A stretch of DNA of 64,000 nt, taken from Neoceratodus forsteri (Eukaryota; Chordata; Ceratodontiformes; Ceratodontidae). Below, in pieces: positions 44,917 through 56,170 of the stretch (position 1 is the stretch's first letter; each line of letters opens with the position of its first letter). Below the pieces are notes generated by a model. That model searched no databases. It saw only the letters and a list, made by a program, of their open reading frames with translations, and was not told where the DNA came from. Both the position numbers and the translations under genes were made by a program. The stretch is taken from assembly GCA_016271365.2 (NCBI GenBank), contig JADMNL010000028.1, positions 100,350,001 to 100,414,000 on the forward strand, given 5' to 3'.

Positions 44917-46420
44917 AAATGGGTACCCCGACAGAAGTGGCTGTGCACCGCTGGTGGAGGTGTACTGGGGAGGAGATCGACCCCAAAATGCTATGCTTAT
45001 CCTGGACATCCCCTGGGTATCAATACGGACACTGTGCAGGGAGTACTTTCCAAGGTGGAAGGTTTACAAACCCTGTGGTGGTGGGTCGGCATGCTAATCT
45101 GCTCACCCACACTTTCCTAGCCTAGTAGAGTTTAAGGATCCCATAGATAGCTCCAAAGTGCCACAGACCATTACCCCAGAGGAGCCCTCACTGCTTGGAG
45201 AGTGATAACTAAGGACAGTAAAGACCCTGGGGGAATCAGCCCCACCACTATCTGAAACTTTTGAGGAGAAATTTGCTGAATGGTTGCTGGAGGGGAAAAC
45301 TGTGGAGGACTTGAAGAAACTATTCTTTCCACCTGGGGGTGTTCTCCCCAACACCCTCTCCTGCTCCAGTGCCACGTATGGTGGCTGAACCAATGCAGAC
45401 TCCTATTTCTGCACCTGCCATTAGTCTGACTCTTACATCGAGGTTGAGGTCTTCTCTGGCACCCTCCCCACCCCTAAGGGGAGGGATGACTGGGAGACCT
45501 GGATAGACTATGTTGCCCCCAAGTGCTAGAATGGCAATGCTCGGAAGGTGAAAAGCGAAAAGAGGGTTAGTGAGAGCCTCCGAGGTCTGCCCTGGCTACC
45601 ATCGTGCTAAGCATGGGCAGTAACCCTGAGCGACTGCAGGGCTATCTTTGAGCCTTGGAGAATGTGTATGGGAGCCCAGATTCTGATGAGGACCTATGGT
45701 GGAGAGTAAGAGATGCACAAGAGTACCAAGGGGAGTTGTTGTCTGTGTATGTATCTCGGCTGGAAAAATTGTTGCAAGAATGCCCCAGAAAGGTAGTTTG
45801 CCAGCGATTGAACTGGACCGAACCAGGCTGGACAGGATCCTTAAGTCTGCCCCTTCTCAGAACTGCTGTTGCTTCAAGTTACACCCTGGCAGATCGACTG
45901 GAATCCCACCCTCCTATGATGAGTTAATGAGAGAAATTGAGGAGTTGAGAAAAGACGACCTCGGGAGGGACCTGCACCAATAGCTCCGGCTACGACCCGA
46001 GTGACTGAGGGTGACCCATCAAGTGAAGTTCAGGGCAGAGGTTGGAAATCAATGAGTGCCTGACAAGGAAAAGATATGTCACAATGGGGCGAACTGTTGA
46101 GGAGATCGGGGAATTCAAAAAACAGTCCCTTTATGAAGCCCGCCTGCAAGTACGGCCCCTGACCTATATCCGACTGCATCTGCTATGGGGTGAGGTACCC
46201 ACCATATCCTACTGATAACAGCTCGAACCGATTCCCTTGACCATGGAAGTGGAAAACTGACGAGATGTCTCCAAATGCTTATCACCTTTTGAGCAGAGAT
46301 GGCACCAGGTTTCCAGTTAGTAATACCCCGCCCTGGCTCCAGTGTGGCGCGCCTCGTAGCTCAAACTCCAAGTATGTTTTGCTATAATTGTGGGAAGATG
46401 GGCTGATGAAAGGAAATACC
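44917..46420 (+). pseudogene. Gypsy gag, PNMA-like capsid region and zinc knuckle, broken
   Basis: Frame pieces read FSGTLPTPKGRDDWETWIDY (around 45450-45510; the first residue depends on frame), then ENVYGSPDSDEDLWWRVRDA and GELLSVYVSRLEKLLQE (45658-45790). This resembles the capsid core of PNMA-family proteins (a 'VFG.PED...L...F..L.Q..GE.LS.Y..RLE.LL' pattern), which descend from a gypsy Gag. PSYDELMREIEELRKDD follows. At about 46377 CYNCGKMG is the start of a CCHC zinc knuckle, cut by a stop. Gag packages element RNA. No single frame covers it. Confidence 0.68.
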
Positions 46421-46614
46421 AGTCCCAAAAGACACTGACAAAGGTTGCATATAGGCTACAAGGAGAGCTTGGAGAAGAAATCAGTGGTTAAGAAGGTGCC
46501 GACATGATCCCAGTGAGGGCACCAAAATGCTAATTCCACGCCCTTTGTGGTGAGGTCAGCTGCCCAGGCCCCCACTACCGCCTCTCCAGACTGGTCCAGA
46601 ATAGTGGGTCCTCC

Positions 46615-46905
46615 ATGGAGACCACTGTAAAGGTGAACCGAGTGTCTACAAGAGCTATATTAGACAGTGGCTCCCAAGTGACAATTATGTTCCAAGATTG
46701 GTATCAGAAGCATTTGTCAGACATACCCTTACAACCATTAGAAGGACTGCATGTATGGGGGTTAAGTGAGAAGGCCTACCTATTCGGAGGTATATCCGAA
46801 TTTGGCTGTCTTTCCCCACCTCGCGTGGCTGGGTGGCGAACAAGTAGAGACCCTAGCCTTAGTGTGTCCCCCACTGGACTCTATGATGGTGTCCTTTGTT
46901 GATTG
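46615..46905 (+). pseudogene. Gypsy aspartic protease, broken
   Basis: ORF METTVKVNRVSTRAILDSGS, then QVTIMFQDWYQKH. ILDSGSQVTI carries the D-S-G active-site triad of retroviral-type proteases at about 46656-46685. Downstream, LSEKAYLFGGISEFG precedes a shift. The protease matures Gag and Pol. Confidence 0.78.
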
Positions 46906-47639
46906 GAACAAATGCTCATATGTTCGAAGAGCTGGCACAGTTGTGTTATGAAAAACAGGGTCAAAGACTAGTAGAGCTTTGAGTTCGGCTTTAATTAAGA
47001 GGCCTATGAGGCACAGAGATGCTGAAAAACAGAACCAGAGGAACCAGTCGGAATTGTATGGAAGAAGGATCCTGAGTCTCTGATCCTGGCGCAAAATGCC
47101 CAGTGTACCTTACAGGAGAGGTCCGTATCGAGAAAGGATGTTAGAATAAAATATTAATGTTGGATGCATCCAGGCATTGAAAGGGTATGAAGGGACTATG
47201 GTCAAACCTAGTATTTTGCCCGCTAGAGCCCATGCTTATGCCAGAAGGGTAATGGTCCAAGTTCATAATGTGTCTGAAAGAGACATTCGAGTAAACAGGA
47301 GGTTGCATCCTGGCTAATGTGCATTGTGCAGACACTGCAGTGCTACCAGCAGCAAGAGTTCAAGGAAGAATGACAGAGTAACTGACATTTGATTTCGAGC
47401 GACTCCCGCTGCCAGCTGAATGGAAAGTGAAGATCAGTGAGAAGCTTGCCCAGAGAGACCAGGTGTTTTCTTTAAGGAATGGGATGTAGGATGGTGCAGA
47501 GCTGAGCACAATATCGGCTGGCGAAAGATGAAAAACCATTTCGTGAGAGGTCTCACGCCTGGCACCTGCTGCATAGATGATGTGAGACGGCATCTGCAAG
47601 AGATGTTAGCTGCTGGTGTAATACAAGAATCCAAGCCCT

Positions 47640-48300
47640 TATAGCTTCCCCATTGTGGTAGTGAGGAAAAAGAATGGAACAGTAAGGATGTGGATTATCG
47701 CACCTTAAACCGTGGGACTATCCCTGATCAGTACACAATGCCCGCATTCAGGATGCTTTGGACTGCCTAAACGGGAGCAAGTGGTTCCTCTGTGCTGGAT
47801 CTCCAGGGCAGGCTCTTTATCAGATCCCGGCTGGCCCAGAGGACCGTGAAAAGACAGCCTTTATCTGTCCGCTAGCTTCTATGAATTCATGAGGATGCCT
47901 CAAAGATTTCAGGTGCCCCAGCCACTTTTCAACGATTGATGGAGCGTGCAGTGAGGGACATGAACTTATTAGAGTGCCTGGTATACCTAGATGATGTTAT
48001 TGTGTTTGGCAGCTCACTGGAGGAACATGAGAGCAGATTATTTAAGGTATTGGACCGACTGGAGGACTTTGGCCTTAAACTGTCCATTGATAAGTGTCAA
48101 TTTTTTCAAACATCAGTAAAGTATGTGGGACACATAGTATCCACCGAGGAACTAGAGACCGACCCAAGTAAAGTTGAGGCCTTGACCACCTGGCCACAGC
48201 CAAAAATCTAAAAAGAACTGCAAAGATTCCTGGGATTCTGTGGTTATTATCGGCGCTCATCAAGGACTATTCAAGAGTGATCCGCCTTTACTTAACCTCT
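47640..48300 (+). pseudogene. Gypsy reverse transcriptase, broken
   Basis: The 91-codon piece from 47936 reads MERAVRDMNLLECLVYLDDV, with YLDD (catalytic Asp pair) at about 47981-47992, then IVFGSSLEEHESRLFKVLDR and KCQFFQTSVKYVGHIVS. Upstream fingers are in other frames. The typical thumb follows (DPSKVEALTTWPQPK). Confidence 0.82.
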
Positions 48301-48359
48301 ACTCAAGGGTATCCCCAACCCACAAAAAATACCAAAAGTCAGCATCCTCAAGACTGAAA

Positions 48360-48910
48360 GAGTGTATTTTCATCCGAGTGAAGTATTTGAGCCCGCTGGA
48401 CTCCTGATTAATGAGACTGCTTTTCATGAGATCATATATCAACTTACCCATGCTCCAGTGCTGGCCTATGCCGATCCAAGAAAACCTTACGTCCTGCACA
48501 CTGATGCTGGCTTGCAAGGGTTGGGGCTGTGTTGTACAAAAAGCGCGAGATGGCACTGAGACCAGTGGCCTTTGCCAGTAGAAGCCTGACCCCATCCAAA
48601 AGAACTATCCTGTACATAAGTTAAGTTCCTAGCTTTGAAGTAGGCTATTGTTGACCAATTCCATGAGTACTTGTATGGGGCTAAAATACTAGTAAAAACT
48701 GACAATAATCCTTGGACCTATGTGCAGACCTCAGCTAAGTTGGATGCCACTGGCCATAGGTGGCTTTCTGCATTATCTACATATGACTATGCTCTCGAAT
48801 ACCGAGCAGGTCTGAACCACATAGATGCTGATGCTCTCTCCGGAGGCCTGTTCCCCAGAATGATTGGGTCCGACTGGCAGAACCTGACATTCGGACACTC
48901 TGCGGAAGTT
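48360..48910 (+). pseudogene. Gypsy RNase H, broken
   Basis: LAYADPRKPYVLHTDAGLQG (first catalytic Asp region) at about 48465-48525, then KILVKTDNNPWTYVQ and RWLSALSTYDYALEYRAGLN, HIDADALS (last Asp) at 48672-48840. Frame changes lie between the pieces. Confidence 0.78.
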
Positions 48911-49249
48911 TGACAGGGAGGAACAAATGTCCACAGACGCAGTGGACTGCATGGTGGATTGCTAGAGCCTCTGAGTGCATACCTGCCTTGTGCCACTTTT
49001 CTGCAATAGACATTGGTGCACTGCCTCAGCTGGACAATGACAGTATTGGGCTCAATCCGCGATCCCATGATCAAAGCAGCCTTAGAAGCCCTCTATGAGG
49101 AAAAGATGTGTCCAAATTACGCTCCACTGATTTGAGAACTGCACTGTTATACAAAGAAGGTCCTAAGTTGAAACTGATCAATAAACTGTTATACAGAGAA
49201 ACAGTAGACAGAGGGGACAAGTAGACAAACAACAACTAGTGCTGCCCAC

Positions 49250-51040
49250 TGCCTTCGAGACTCAGTATTGAGGTCCTTGCACAACCACATGGGGCACCTT
49301 GGTATAGACAGAACACTTGACTTGGTGAGATCCAGATTCTATTGGACTAAGATGGGGGCTGATGTGGAGCAACACATTCGAACTGTTGTAGCCGCATACG
49401 AGGAAAGCTTTTTCTCAGAGGACTGCCCCTTGTTAACATAACCACCAGTGCACCCATGGAGCTGGTCTGTATTGATTTTCTAAGTTTGGAGTCAGATCAA
49501 AGAAATATCAGTAATGTGCTGGTGGTCACTGACCATTTCACGAGATATGCCCAAGCTTTCCCACCAAAGACCAGAAAGCATCCACTGTAGCCAAAGTACT
49601 TGTAGAAAACTTTTTGTTCACTATGGGGCTCACAAGAATCCATTCTGATCAAGGGAGAGACTTTGAGAGTCGTCTGATCAAAGAGATGCTTTCTCTCTGT
49701 GGAGTGTGAAAGTCCAGAACCACTCCTTACCACCCCAGGGGACCCACAGCCTGAACGTTTCAACGCACTTTGCTAGATATGCTAGGCACCCTGCACCCAA
49801 AGGACAAGCCTAGATGGAGCCAACAAATTAGCACCCTGGTACATGCTTATAACTGCACCAAAAGTGATGCCACTGGATTCTCCCTACCGCCTGATGTTTG
49901 GAAGAGAAGCTCGACTACCAGTAGATGTGTGTTTTGGGGTCTCTCCTGATGGGGTTCAAGCTGACAACTATTTACAGTATGTGCAAAAGTTAAAGGCCCA
50001 GCTAACTCATGCGGCACTCAACTGGCTCAAACCATGGCTGCTAAAAAGAAATCTGGCCAACAAAGAAAGGTATGATAAAAAGGTGAAAGCACAGGAACCC
50101 AGGAGGGAGATCGGTATTGCTAAGAAATCTGGGACTGCATGGCAAGCACAAGATTGCTGATAGATGGCACCATCTCCCTCACATTGTAGTGGGCAAACTA
50201 GATGATCTGCCAGTGTACAAAGTAAGGCCTGAGAATAATTCAAAAGATGTAAAACAATGCATAGAAATCATTTACTGCCCATTGGACAAATCTTTAATTG
50301 AGTCTGAGTCCCTAGAAGATGCCCCTCTGGACCAGTGACTAGAGCTGCTGCTAAGAAAAGATCAAGAAAGTCTGCACCTACAGAAGCAAAGTTAAAGTGT
50401 TCCCTCCACAAGTCCCAGTTGAGCATGACTGTCAGTCCATATCGGAAGAAAGTGAGAGTGACTTTGAATACTATCCTTCTTACGAACTGAGTCAATTGTT
50501 TCGGGCAATCCCTAGTCAATACTGGAGACAAAGCTGGGCCTTCTGGACTGTCTAAGCCCCCAGCTTCATCCCTGGAGCCAATGCTCCCAGAAAGTGAAGT
50601 GCAAAGCATCAGATCAGATGAAATGGAATCATTGTGCATGGTTGAACTGTTTGAGCTTTCAGGGAGGAAAATGATAGATTGGGGCAGACTGGTGATACGA
50701 CCTAACAAGAAGAGTATTTTGAGTGCCCTGACAGTCCACTGCCAGTGTCCAAAGCTCTCCATGCGAGCCAAATGTTGTGGACTCAGAAACTGTAACTCCT
50801 GGAGCTGAAAGTGCCCCAGGTTCTAGCCTCTCTACCCCATGGAGACTCCCTGACAAGTGAGGACAATGCTGAAAATGAGGCTCAGAGTGCAGAAACTATA
50901 ACAGTTCCCCCTAGAAAGACTGGTCGGAGCTAAAGCCTGTGGTGCACCTCAGTTATGATTCACTTGGGAGGCCTGTGGACTTGCCTCTCAATGTTGTCCA
51001 TAAAGGAGTGTATGTGTCCCGAGCTCATTGCCCAAACTGA
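49250..51040 (+). pseudogene. Gypsy integrase with C-terminal tail, broken
   Basis: Zinc-binding part: HNHMGHLGIDRTLDLVRSRF at about 49280. Catalytic core: ELVCIDFLSLESDQ (first Asp), IHSDQGRDFES (second Asp), then HPRGDPQPERFN with the Glu. Later comes PYRLMFGREARLPVDVCFG (about 49890-49945). Tail: KPVVHLSYDSLGRPVDLPLN near 50940. Several stops, including one after the core start. Confidence 0.75.
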
Positions 51041-51355
51041 GCATCAGTGCTAACTCAAGTTACTTGTGTTGCCCTCTAAGTATGGTGCCTTGCCCCATCC
51101 AGCCCAAGGTAACTGATAGGGAAGGGCCCTCTCTTCAGGTTTCATGTACAAGAGGTAATAACTTGAGTTATGGTACAATATGTATGTAATACTGTGTAAA
51201 GAGGACGTACTGCAATGTTTCAGAAATGTGTTCTTGGTAAATGATATATTGACTGATGATTACGTATGCGAGCCTAATGCAAATGTATATGGTTGCAGTT
51301 GAAACTTATAGGTACTTGCTTGAGCGGACGTCAAGCTTTCCCAGGCCAGGAAGGG

Positions 51356-52962
51356 TGTAACCCCTGCAAATGGGGGTTCCCAAAAGACTTCAGGAGCTTG
51401 CTTGAATGCTCCAAGCCTGAATGGTGTTTGGCATTTAAGCCATTTATCAGTGAGTGTTTTAGAGCCTCTGGTACTGTCTCTTTAAGAGCTGTCTGCTTGC
51501 AGACATAATTAGTTTGTATGGGGGGACTGTGTGCTTCTCTGAGTACCACTCGAGCTGCTGCCAATTCACTTCATTTTTGCAGTCACTAGGAGTGCAAAGG
51601 GACCTATCTGAAAGATGTAACTGTTTGCCAGAAATTATTTAGAGTAATAATGAAATTACAGTTTGTCTAACCTGCTTTCTTTGCAGTCAGAACTGTGTCT
51701 GCTAGTTCCCCATTCTAGTTTTGAACTGCTGAACTGGACCAATCAGTGTGGAGTAAGCTAGCTCTAAAATGATGCCTTGGACGCAACAGAACTTGGACTC
51801 ATAATCTGAGCCAGCCACAAGAGGATTGTATGGGCAGTGACTCTGGGAGATGTAGTTTAGACTTCAGTGCCTTTTGGACCAACAGCAGCAGTCTATTGTG
51901 GTGACAGCCAATCAGTCAAGAACTGGGAGGAACTCAAAGGAAGCCCGGTTTCGTCAGTTGGAGTTCAGTTGAGCTTTGGCAGTGAAGAAGGAAGGAGCCC
52001 TGTGCTTTTCAGTGTGCAGTTTTAGTCAAAAACGTGTGTAAGGCCCAGAGTTCGGTCTGCAGCTTGTGTAACAGCTTGTTAGGACTGAATCAGTCCTGTG
52101 AAAAGAATCAAAGGATCTCTGAAGAGTAGAAACCAGGCTCACCCTGTGAAGACTGGAAGAATTGCTAAAAATTGCACTTTCGGTCTGTCAGGAACTGAAT
52201 CTGCTGTGTGTTCTCCGGTATTGTGCAGTAATTGCGATGGGATACAGATGCAGCCTGCCTGGTATAGTACTTTCTTTTATATGGATGTGTGAAGAGGTTT
52301 GTGTACCTCAAGTGAGCCCTGCTGACATTGAAGGACCTTATCTTATTTGGAGGTCGTGAGTACTAATTCAGGGTTGCTCCTGTTGAATTGCCACATTAAA
52401 TCAAATGGAATTACTGTACTGCTGACTGTTTAATTCTCCTTTTCTCTGTGTGAAAGGGCCCTACCAGCTCCCACGGTTTGGACTAGCCACTAGGGCTTGG
52501 GTGCCCAGGGACAGTAACTGATAGGGATGAGCCTGTGCACAGAGCCATAGATAGAATTATTAGAGTGATAAGCTAATTAACCTGATTTCCCCTGTCCTTG
52601 TTATATCCCCTAAATAAATCAGAGCTGCTTGTTTCAGCAAAGTTATACTGCCTGAGGTATTTGTCTATGTTAAAGTACTGTACTGTGATTGTTGCACTGT
52701 ATCTCATTTCACAGGAGGTCCCAGTGCGGAACCAGACCTAGGGGTAAGTGTATACTGTGAAGGTAATTCTGATATATTGTGTGGGCCACTAGTGGGAAGA
52801 GGGGTTGCAGTGTCCCAGAGGGCTGTGACCAAGTTAGTTTAACTATTGCAAACCCTGACCTCTGGGTGGAGGCACCCGCCATTGGATCCAGGCCCCTCAA
52901 CCTGTTAGTGGCAAATCAGGCAGGGGTAGTAGCCCCTGGGATAGCGCCATCTAGGGGTTACA
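51356..52962 (+). repeat. 3' LTR of the gypsy element
   Basis: Same ends and content as 43238-44850, with aataaa at about 52613-52618. A short purine run (aggaaggg) precedes it at about 51348-51355 and may be the polypurine tract. Differences from the 5' LTR are about 25 short indels and a similar number of substitutions, counted by eye. Confidence 0.92.
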
Positions 52963-53049
52963 CAACCAAAAATGGCCGCACAAGATGGAAAGAGTGATTC
53001 GGGCTAGGTTTTCATCAGTATTCTCTGTTGTTTTGAATGCACATTGTTT

Positions 53050-53770
53050 AGAATCATAGAATCATAGAAATCTGGTGGCAGAAAAGGACCCTCTGGCCCA
53101 CTGAGTCCACCCCTTCCCCCCCCTTTACTCATTACCTATGTCATGGGACCTCCCCTTCCCCCCACTTGCCAACCCCTTATGTCTGTCCCATGCCCTCTTG
53201 AATCCCTCCACCATTTCTGCCCCCAACCACTTCCTCCGGTAGTTTATTCCAGGCCTACACCTCTGTGAAATTATGCCCTTTCACATTGCCCCTAAATCTT
53301 CCTCCCTCCAGTCTTAGACTATGCCCTCTAGTTTTAACCCCCACCTTTCTCTTAAATATACTCCCCTTCCTTACACCTTATTGATCCCCTTCACGTACTT
53401 AAATGTCTCTGTCATGTCCCCCCTCTCCCTTCTAGTCTCAAATGGGAACAGATCCAATTCCCGCCACCTCTCCTCATATGGCTTCCCATGTATACCGTGA
53501 ACCATCTTGGTTGCCCTTCTCTGCACCCTCTCAATCCCATCTATGTCCTTGCATAGGTGTGGTCTCCAGAACTGGACCCCGTACTCCAGGTGTGGCCTCA
53601 CCATGGCTTTATAAAGAGGCATCAGTACCTCCTCCTGCTTGTTATGCCTCCCAATGCTCGTCAACATTCTATATGCTTTCCACTGTTTTACTGCATTGAT
53701 GACCTACCTTAAGGTTGCTTGATACTAAGATCCCCAGATCCTCTCCCTACTCAGTTGACAATTACCTCCC
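53050..53770 (-). mobile_element. CR1-type LINE 3' end
   Basis: ORF 53667-53371 reads MLTSIGRHNKQEEVLMPLYK, AMVRPHLEYGVQFWRPHLCK, IERVQRRATKMVHGIHGKPY, RERGDMTETFKYVKGINKV, the CR1 C-terminal pattern. The 3' end is at about 53050-53110 (gaatcatagaaatctggtggcagaaaag). Confidence 0.85.
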
Positions 53771-53789
53771 AGTGTAAGCTTACCTTTCT

Positions 53790-54402
53790 CGGTGCTCCAA
53801 ACTAAAAAATGAGGCACTTTCCTTACCTCTATAGGGCTCCTTGGTGCCACTTTTAGACTGTTTCAGAATATCCCCAAGGAAGGAAGGGATCATAATTCCC
53901 CCCCTCCCCCCGGGCTGCTGCATGCTTCCTTTCCACTTCCTTATAGTCAGCTCTGCTCCCAACGCTCCAATGTTTTGTGATGTAACTGTAAGGAGAGTGC
54001 GGTGGCACGCTACATGTAAATCTATGGAGCGTGGTTTTCAAAAGCAGTTTTTGGATATTTTATAAAATCAGGGCCATGGTTCAACTAACAGGAGCCTCAT
54101 TAGTTGAACCCTGGCGTTGATTTTACAAAATATCTAGGTAAATGTCCAAAACAGCTTTTGAAAATCACACTCTATAGACTTCACGAACATGTTCCCATAC
54201 TGTCCCTGTAAGTTACATCGCAAAACGCCAGAGCTAGGGCAGAGCTGGCAGCAGGGAAGTGGAAAGGAATTGTGCAGCTAGCCACTGAGGGGAAAATGAC
54301 AACCCTTCCCTTCCATGAGGGATATTCTGAAACAGTCTGAAAGTGGCACCTAGGAGCTACTACAGAGGTAAGGGAGCATCCTCTTTTTTTTGGGGGGGGA
54401 GA
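53790..54402. mobile_element. Large palindromic foldback element
   Basis: ttccttacctctatagggct faces gagctactacagaggtaagg. ggtgccacttttagactgtttcagaatat faces atattctgaaacagtctgaaagtggcacc. Close to the centre, tggttcaactaacaggagcc faces ttagttgaaccctgg at about 54080-54115. Arms are about 300 bases; no ORF. The centre is palindromic down to a few bases. Confidence 0.75.
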
Positions 54403-55607
54403 TTCTAAAAATGATGGGAAAGGTTCTCTTTACCATCACTTGGAGCAGACACAAACCTTATGGGATGCTAGGTATACAAAAACAACAGAGAATACTGTTA
54501 AAAAAAGAAAAATCGTGGTTCAAGCCATATTAAAAGGAGTGCTCCTTTTAGTATTTCAGATGAAAAAAAAGTACCAGAGCAGACTCAGAATGGGAAAAGG
54601 GCATGATCCTGAGGTGCAGCCTAACCAGCTGAGGTTGTTGGAGGATGAGTGAACCTCACCCTTCCTTTGGAATTCCCTGCCAGCCCTGCTCTGGGTGCGA
54701 TGCCTCAGTGTCACTTCCCAAGTGAATGGGTAAATGCTGACGTAATGCCATTCCAAACGTTCAACTGCATTCCTTTCTGCATGAAATGCCTCCCCCATGG
54801 GCCATCAGGGGACGGTCGTGCAGCAGAAGTAGGTGCCCTCCCTCCACAAGCCAGGAGGTGTTCAAGATGAATGCCAAAACCCCGCCTCGCTGGTCGGCAC
54901 CAGACACCCCAGGCTCAAGGAGCAAACCCATGTCACCTGGATGGCAGGCGTTAACAGTACCACTGCACTAGCCAGCTGGCCCTGTGAAAACATCTTCAAC
55001 AGGGCGTCTACTGCCCTGTCACCTCTGCCCTAGCTAGCCACTGACTGACGTTACTGGATTTATCCCCACATGGCTCCAGTATGTCATTCATTGACTGGCT
55101 GGGGCAGCTCTCCATCATTGCCCCTAGTGGTGGCATGGTAGAAGAACCCTTGGCAGCATGGGTGACCACACCATACCCCGCTGGATGTCCTCTTCCAGAA
55201 TACCACAGTGTGTGCCTGTAGTAGCTGGGTGTGGAGGTGGAAAAGCACATTTAGCATGCTGATGGCAGCTCCTGGCACGTCCTCCCATGCCGCTGGCCTC
55301 TGAATGCACTGGCACCATCCTCTCGACTCACCGCCATCATAACAGTGCTGCTCCACCCAGGTAACAGCAGGGACAAGCCAGAGATGCGCGAGTGACTAAG
55401 AACAGAAGGAGCCTAGTGACAAAATGCAGTAGGTGGCTTTGACGGGCAACGAGGGTCTCTAGGCAAGCCTGAAGGGGTGTGCTGGAGGGTCAAGAGAAAG
55501 AAGAAATAACACAAAAAATTCTGTCTCTGGAAATCCATGCACAAACAGATGAGTATGTGGAGTGTGTGTCCTGCTTTGTCCTTTAAAGTGACTGTTCCTC
55601 TTTCCAG
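54403..55607. other. Intron stretch without recognised features
   Basis: Several 60-90 codon frames, none with a recognised domain. The part from about 54640 to 55400 is more GC-rich and may be a transposon piece, but no terminal repeats or transposase motif were found. Confidence 0.3.
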
Positions 55608-55786
55608 CTGCTGAGTCCTGAGGAGTACCAAAAGTTCCTAGAGCGAGGACTGTCAATCGCGAGAGTCAGAGTGAAAACAGCTACCACTGTAAGACCACTG
55701 ACTGCCGGGGATGGTGTATTTATGAGGATGATGTGAATGAATTTATGTGCCCCCTCTGCAACCATGCCAACTGTCTGCTCTGTAAG
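55608..55786 (+). CDS. RBCK1: RBCK1 internal exon, in-between-RING (IBR) domain, one base short
   Basis: Acceptor ttcctctttccag, donor aag|gtgaga. It opens in frame as [18 protein letters not shown]. From 55661 the frame must move by one base to read [35 protein letters not shown] and ANCLLCK, which are the IBR zinc ligands. The exon is 179 nt, whereas both neighbouring junctions are phase 0, so a multiple of three (180) is expected. The likely missing base is a G in gcg-gag near 55660. Either this is an assembly error or the gene copy is broken. Flanking exons and splice sites look intact, so I favour an error. The IBR links RING1 to the catalytic RING2. Confidence 0.88.
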
Positions 55787-55844
55787 GTGAGAATCCTGCA
55801 AACTTAACAAGACTCTTAAGACTCTCTGATTTATGGGTCATAGA

Positions 55845-56170
55845 AACATGGAAAATATTGGCAGAAAAACACCATTGGTCCATCCAGTCTTCTGGTTTTA
55901 CCCTATCCTACCCTGGGATCTAGTGCATAGTTGGGGTTATCGCCTTCACTTCCCCCTCTCCTTTGCGTCCTGCCTTACTGCACCTTCCTGTGTAACTATT
56001 AAACCTTTTACTTGGTCCCAGTTGTGTTTGAACCCATTAATGGTTCTTGCACCCACCAACTCTGCTACTAGGCTGTTCCCAGCTCAGCCACACTCTCTGT
56101 AAAATAAAACTTTGTTGCATCTCTCCTGAATCTCCCGCCGCCAGCTTCCACTCATGTCCCTATGTGGTCA
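55845..56170 (-). mobile_element. CR1-related LINE 3' end, diverged
   Basis: The minus strand reads RREIQERCNKVLFYRECG, LVAELVGARTINGFKHNWDQ, equivalent to the 'LFYGEG...FKAGWDRY' end of the piece at 16966-17345. The 3' end ggtcatagaaacatggaaaatattggcagaaaa is at about 55837-55870. Confidence 0.6.

Larger units (their letters stand above)
43238..52962 (+). mobile_element. Ty3/gypsy LTR retrotransposon with PNMA-like Gag, complete but frameshifted
   Basis: Two LTRs of about 1.6 kb (43238-44850 and 51356-52962) flank gag, protease, RT, RNase H and integrase pieces in the Ty3/gypsy order, all on +. A 4-base target duplication caac lies at 43234-43237 and 52963-52966. The LTRs agree at about 97% by eye, so insertion was fairly recent, yet the internal region carries dozens of shifts and stops. 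No envelope-like ORF was recognised between integrase and the 3' LTR. Confidence 0.92.

Noticed and set aside
43238..52962. Endogenous retrovirus with an envelope gene
   Set aside because: Domain order, YLDD motif and PNMA-like Gag fit Ty3/gypsy, and nothing envelope-like was seen between integrase and the 3' LTR.
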